The notes beneath the pieces are model-generated. The model saw nothing but the letters and a program-made list of their open reading frames with translations. It was not told where the DNA came from and did not search any database. Shown here piece by piece: positions 60,498 through 64,000 of a stretch of DNA of 64,000 bases. The stretch is from Bacteroidota bacterium (GTDB lineage: Bacteria; Bacteroidota; Bacteroidia; AKYH767-A; OLB10), in contig JADJOH010000007.1 in NCBI GenBank assembly GCA_016713925.1, positions 124,001-188,000 of the forward strand. The letters run 5' to 3'. Every line of letters begins with the position of its first letter. Within the stretch, counting starts at the first letter, position 1. A program made the position numbers and the translations under genes.

Positions 60498-62795
60498 TTA
60501 CTGGGTTGATCGCTTGTTGAATAAGAGGTAGCCCAGGTGAAACATGAAGGAGAGTTCTTTTTCCCTGCCTTCTATATAGTTTCCTGCCACACTTACCGGA
60601 CCAAACGGGCTGTAGTAAACCGCATTGAGTGTTGCAATGAAGTAACGTTTGTTAAAAGCATCCCCATAATAAGGTTTGAAATTTCCACGCTTTAATATCT
60701 CCTGAAAAGGTTGGTAGGCATAACCTTCAAGTCGAAGATTTAAATTTTCTGTAATCCGAAAAACATTTTTAAGACCTATGCCAATATAATTATGGGCCCT
60801 GTAACTTTCAATAAATAAAGTTTGCATTTCCGGTATTGGCTGGAAACCCTGCGTTTGTGCTTTCGAGGCAATATAGTTGGAGAGAAAAGGCATATTGGTG
60901 AAATTCATCTCCATAAAGAAGCCGCTTTTATACCACTTCACCGTCTTAAAATAATTTTCATAGCGCATGTTCAATTGAAACCAATTGTGCTTTTCGATAA
61001 TGGTGTCCTGTAAAATCAATGTACTGCCGGGTTTTGTTATTTCCTCTGCATAAGAATAGCGACCGCGAATTTCGAAAAAGGTGCCGTCGTTGGGATACAT
61101 CTTTTTATTTAAAGTACTTCTTTCAAAAAATAAATAAGCAGAGTATCCTTCCATGGAAGTTTCATCCGCTGTATCTTTTTCACTGAAACTTCTGGTGAGA
61201 TAATATTTGTCCAGGTTTTTAAATGCGTTGATTCCTCCAATCAATTTTCCTTCATTTCGTACCGGTATCCCGAAACTCATGGCATAACTCCTGTCATTCT
61301 GAACTAAAAAAGAGGGTTTTACATCCGTAAAGAAAGATGTACTGCTTTTAAAATAATCCATCTTGTTGATGGTAAAGGAAGGTTCTGCAAAGAAGGGGAG
61401 TCGGCCGGGAATATCCAGTCGCATCTTCAGTTGTGCAGAAATATAGAGTTTACCGAAGTATAAATTTCCTTGCATACGAACGCTTTGTTGTCCCCAAAAA
61501 CTATGTCTGATGCTGATAAAGCCGGTATTGATGGGCTTGGACGAGATGATTCCACCGAAATCTATCGACAAGCCCTTGCTTTTTCTGACGTCTACATGCA
61601 GATCGTATTCATTGGTGGAAGCATTAAAGATCAATCGCGGAAACAAATACACCTGATTTTCATCGGCGATTAACTTGAACCAGTTTTTACGCAGTTGTGT
61701 AACGTTGAGGCATTGGTTGCGGGGATTTAAAACAGAACGTATGTAAGTGGCCTGATCTTCATTTACTCCATAGACGTAAATCCGGTCCACGGTGACATGA
61801 TAACCGGATTGTTGTAAGTGTTTTCTTTTTTGCTCCAACTGAACTGGATTCGCAGCTCGGGGTATTGCGGCTTTAATGGTTGCAATAAGTCGCTTTGTGC
61901 TCTGGTAGCCACTGTCAATGGTAGCAGAGACTGCATTAAACTCAAAGGTATTGATGTCACTGAGTTTTGGTTCTATCAAAATATCCTGTGCCCGGGGAAC
62001 AGCGTAAACAGTGGTTTGAGTAATCATCGTTTTAAGCTGACTCAAAAAATTGTTGGCGGAGGGCATTTCCGGTAAACTTGCTACACTAACGCCAATCATG
62101 ATATCCGGTTGAAAAGTGTTCAGCATAATATCTGTCGGAAAGTTGTTGTAGATACCCCCATCATAAAGGATGTTTTCTCCGATGAGGACGGGTGAAAAAT
62201 AGAAAGGGAAGGCCATGCTTGCTCTTACCGCTTGTGCCAGATCTCCTTTTGAAAAGATGATGGGTTTTTTCGCGGTGATGTCGGAACCAATACATCGAAA
62301 GGGGACGAGTAAACTATCAAAATCATAGTTGGCCGTAGCCGAAGGGGAAGCGAATTGTTCCATTAATGAAAAATCAATCTCGGCAGTATTCACTACATTG
62401 CTGGGTAATTGGGTCTTGATGATAGAATCGATCTGGAGTTTAATCGTCGCCCAGGCCGCATCATCCGGGTTCCTCAGGTAATAGTATTTATGGTCTTCAT
62501 CGAAGACACCGGAAGCCCATTTAACAAAATCCTTACTCGTCATTACCTTTTCAATTTGATCCGGTCGCAGGCCAATCGCATACATGCTGCCAATCAATGC
62601 TCCTGCCGATGTCCCTGTGATGTAGTCAATGGGAATATTGGCTTCTTCCAATGCCTTAATTACGCCCAGGTGGGCCATTCCCCGTACCCCGCCACCACTT
62701 AAAACGAGCCCTACTTTCTGTGCGATCAGATACTGTGAAAAACTGCAAAGCAGAATGACCAGCAGTATTCGGCGGAAATGAGGGGCGGGGAACAC
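60498..62795 (-). CDS. Patatin-like phospholipase with BamA/Omp85-type C-terminal barrel
   Basis: This 765-residue protein has a GTG start and a signal peptide (ILLVILLCSFSQYLIAQ). The patatin domain has the oxyanion loop GGGVRG (about 34-39), nucleophile GTSAG, and catalytic Asp in LYDGGIYNNFP. After a POTRA-like segment (VTVDRIYVYGVNEDQATYIRSVL) the C-terminal 400 residues form a barrel with the ending FGPVSVAGNYIEGREKELSFMFHLGYLLF. This is the PlpD/two-domain type, in which the phospholipase is carried through its own barrel. It hydrolyses phospholipids. It follows the BtuF-like gene on the same strand. Confidence 0.92.
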   Translation of the reverse strand: MFPAPHFRRILLVILLCSFSQYLIAQKVGLVLSGGGVRGMAHLGVIKALEEANIPIDYITGTSAGALIGSMYAIGLRPDQIEKVMTSKDFVKWASGVFDEDHKYYYLRNPDDAAWATIKLQIDSIIKTQLPSNVVNTAEIDFSLMEQFASPSATANYDFDSLLVPFRCIGSDITAKKPIIFSKGDLAQAVRASMAFPFYFSPVLIGENILYDGGIYNNFPTDIMLNTFQPDIMIGVSVASLPEMPSANNFLSQLKTMITQTTVYAVPRAQDILIEPKLSDINTFEFNAVSATIDSGYQSTKRLIATIKAAIPRAANPVQLEQKRKHLQQSGYHVTVDRIYVYGVNEDQATYIRSVLNPRNQCLNVTQLRKNWFKLIADENQVYLFPRLIFNASTNEYDLHVDVRKSKGLSIDFGGIISSKPINTGFISIRHSFWGQQSVRMQGNLYFGKLYISAQLKMRLDIPGRLPFFAEPSFTINKMDYFKSSTSFFTDVKPSFLVQNDRSYAMSFGIPVRNEGKLIGGINAFKNLDKYYLTRSFSEKDTADETSMEGYSAYLFFERSTLNKKMYPNDGTFFEIRGRYSYAEEITKPGSTLILQDTIIEKHNWFQLNMRYENYFKTVKWYKSGFFMEMNFTNMPFLSNYIASKAQTQGFQPIPEMQTLFIESYRAHNYIGIGLKNVFRITENLNLRLEGYAYQPFQEILKRGNFKPYYGDAFNKRYFIATLNAVYYSPFGPVSVAGNYIEGREKELSFMFHLGYLLFNKRSTQ

Positions 62796-62824
62796 GGTGT
62801 AAAAATACGATAAAGCACTGCTTC

Positions 62825-63640
62825 TTAAATATCCGTAAGGCTTTTAAGGAGGGATTTAAAGTAGGAAGGCGCATTTTTAAGCCTTGAACCGTACCAGCTG
62901 AAATATTCGCCATCTACCAGAATGACTTTGTCAGGTGATATAATTTCTGAAAAATGCGTTTTATCGGATGCCTTAAAAGGATAAGGTTCCGACGAAAGGA
63001 AGATGAAGTCCGGTTTTTCGGATTTGAGTTCATCAAAGGATATTGCAGGGTATCTCGTCTTTGTTCCGATGGAGGATAACCCGCATTCCTGTAATAGGCT
63101 ATTAATGAAAGTACTTTTTCCGGCAATCATCCAGGGCTCTTTCCAGATATAGTAGGCTACCCTTGATTGTTGATGGGGAAGAAGTTGGAGAAATGCTTTT
63201 AGTTGATTGAAATTTTCTTCGATTTGCTGGATTAATGCCCCGGATTGTTCCTTCCGATTTGTCATTTCTCCAACAGATCTGATCATCGACAAGGCCTCTT
63301 CCAAAGAATTTACATCACTTATCTAAACCGGAAACTCACCCATCAATTCAGCAAGCCCTTCCGCTGTATTTTCTTCCTTGTTCGCAAGAATCAAATCCGG
63401 TTGTAATTCCCGAATGACATCCGGTTTAAAATCCTTAGTGCCTCCGATTTTCTTTTTAGATAAATACCATTCCTCCGGATGAATGCAAAATTTTGTGATC
63501 CCAACAACTTCCTCTTCTAAGCCCAGCTCATGCAGTAATTCCGTTTGAGAAGGTACTAATGAAATGATCCGTCGCGGAGACCGCGGGATGAAAATCTCCC
63601 GTCCCAATTGGTCCGTAAAAGAAATTTCGCCGGCATTCAT
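62825..63640 (-). CDS. BtuF-like helical-backbone substrate-binding protein, interrupted by in-frame TAG
   Basis: I chose the ATG at 63640; an in-frame TTG at 63649 is less likely. N-terminal motifs include SPRRIISLVPSQTELLHELGL, with key parts RIISLVPSQTE and ELGLEEEVVGIT, then HPEEW, then PDVIRELQPDLILANKEEN. At 63323-63325 a TAG interrupts GEFPV*ISDVNSLEEALSMI, where related proteins have Trp, so TGG to TAG is the simplest change. The frame resumes with SLEEALSMIRSVGEMTN and PDFIFLSSEPYPFK. The 271-residue product has a TroA-type periplasmic binding fold, but the signal peptide is absent. It may bind cobalamin or another metal complex, or be cytoplasmic. Function uncertain. Confidence 0.8.
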
Positions 63641-63661
63641 TGCAGACAATGCGGTTGATGT

Positions 63662-64000
63662 TTAACGAATCATGATTTCCGCAAGGTCAGAGCGGGTAAT
63701 GATGTAGTTCTTGTCTCTCTTAAAATCCTTAACCAGCACCGCTTCGTATTCTCCGGCAACCATTTTTGCCAATGTATCCACAGGAGTGGTGATATCAACA
63801 AAGGGCAAGGCATTACTCATGATCTCTTCGATGCGGTTGTTCTTTTTTTCCGGAGATTGAATGAGTAAATTCATGATTTTGTTTTCGAAGATGGATCCTA
63901 CGATGCGTCCGTCAGAAGTGACCGGAAGCTGACTGAAATTATTGTCCATCATTAATTTCAAAGCATGACCCACCGTTTCATGTTTTTCTACAGTGGTAAT
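63662..64000 (-). CDS. C-terminal CBS-domain pair, probably cystathionine beta-synthase, cut by the right window edge
   Basis: The frame is open to the window edge and ends at 63662, 21 bp before the BtuF-like ATG. It shows two CBS domain halves: VGHALKLMMDNNFSQLPVTSDGRIVGSIFENKIMN, with key parts MMDNNFSQLPV and GRIVGSI, then PVDTLAKMVAGEYEAVLVKDF and IITRSDLAEIMIR. In Bacteroidota this end is typical of PLP-dependent cystathionine beta-synthases, but the catalytic PLP domain lies outside the window, so the identity is inferred. CBS domains bind adenosyl ligands and control activity. Confidence 0.7.
   Translation of the reverse strand: MTTVEKHETVGHALKLMMDNNFSQLPVTSDGRIVGSIFENKIMNLLIQSPEKKNNRIEEIMSNALPFVDITTPVDTLAKMVAGEYEAVLVKDFKRDKNYIITRSDLAEIMIR

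Noticed and set aside
1..64000. tRNA, rRNA or insertion sequence genes
   Set aside because: I saw no T-loop or anticodon-arm pattern by eye, no 16S/23S segments and no transposase motif. A tRNAscan or ISfinder search would settle this.

Overview
The window looks like a chromosomal segment of a free-living Bacteroidota bacterium. The evidence is gliding-type/type IX secretion (T9SS) sorting domains on at least four very large secreted proteins, many lipoproteins whose lipobox Cys is followed by Lys/Glu, two TonB-dependent receptors with CarboxypepD_reg-like N-termini, and repeated matches to the Bacteroidetes -7 promoter box TAnnTTTG. G+C is moderate by eye. No rRNA, tRNA, CRISPR array, transposase or prophage was found.

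Layout. 0-9.7 kb: a TPR protein running off the left edge, a lipoprotein, a 1168-residue PKD/T9SS protein, an M20 dipeptidase, and small DUF2752 and TM2 membrane proteins. 9.8-14 kb: a compact five-gene plus-strand cassette made of two DUF1549/DUF4214-reminiscent lipoproteins, a Tat-exported DUF1501-like protein, a planctomycete-type cytochrome-like lipoprotein and a small lipoprotein. 14-21 kb: a TonB receptor, an M16 peptidase, a lipoprotein paralogous to the one at 13.5 kb, a cobalamin riboswitch controlling a BtuG-like beta-propeller lipoprotein, a glycosyltransferase and trmB. 21.5-30.6 kb: a LemA/TPM-domain trio, an HD-cNMP-histidine kinase, MscS, an amino-acid dehydrogenase, purine nucleoside phosphorylase and serS. 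30.6-39.2 kb: TPR protein, DUF4286, rsmA, a T9SS protein, and a degenerate ligase-associated exonuclease/ATP-dependent DNA ligase pair surrounded by interspersed repeats. 39.2-52 kb: a TPP-riboswitch-controlled TonB receptor, a 1713-residue GEVED/Ig-like T9SS protein, a reprolysin-like T9SS metalloprotease and a penicillin acylase family protein. 52-64 kb: a 2-hydroxyacid dehydrogenase, mgtE behind an M-box magnesium riboswitch, a 41-residue lipoprotein, ung, an Omp85 protein, era, der, a patatin/BamA-type phospholipase, a BtuF-like binding protein and the C-terminus of a CBS-domain enzyme.

Three metabolite- or ion-sensing riboswitches (cobalamin, TPP, Mg2+) each precede an uptake gene, so nutrient acquisition under RNA control is the main regulatory theme. 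Six genes are interrupted by single-base indels or single in-frame stops (TPR, M20, purine nucleoside phosphorylase, rsmA, DNA ligase, BtuF-like). Four are one-base changes, mostly in short homopolymers, and two are single-substitution stops. Sequence or assembly error is the simplest explanation for most. The ligase/exonuclease pair is different: its catalytic motifs are missing independently of any frameshift.

The most unusual items are the DUF1501/cytochrome/lipoprotein cassette (9.8-14 kb), the catalytically eroded ligase-exonuclease pair with a 42-bp remnant copy of the ligase 3' end (36.2-39 kb), and the nested inverted repeats beside it.
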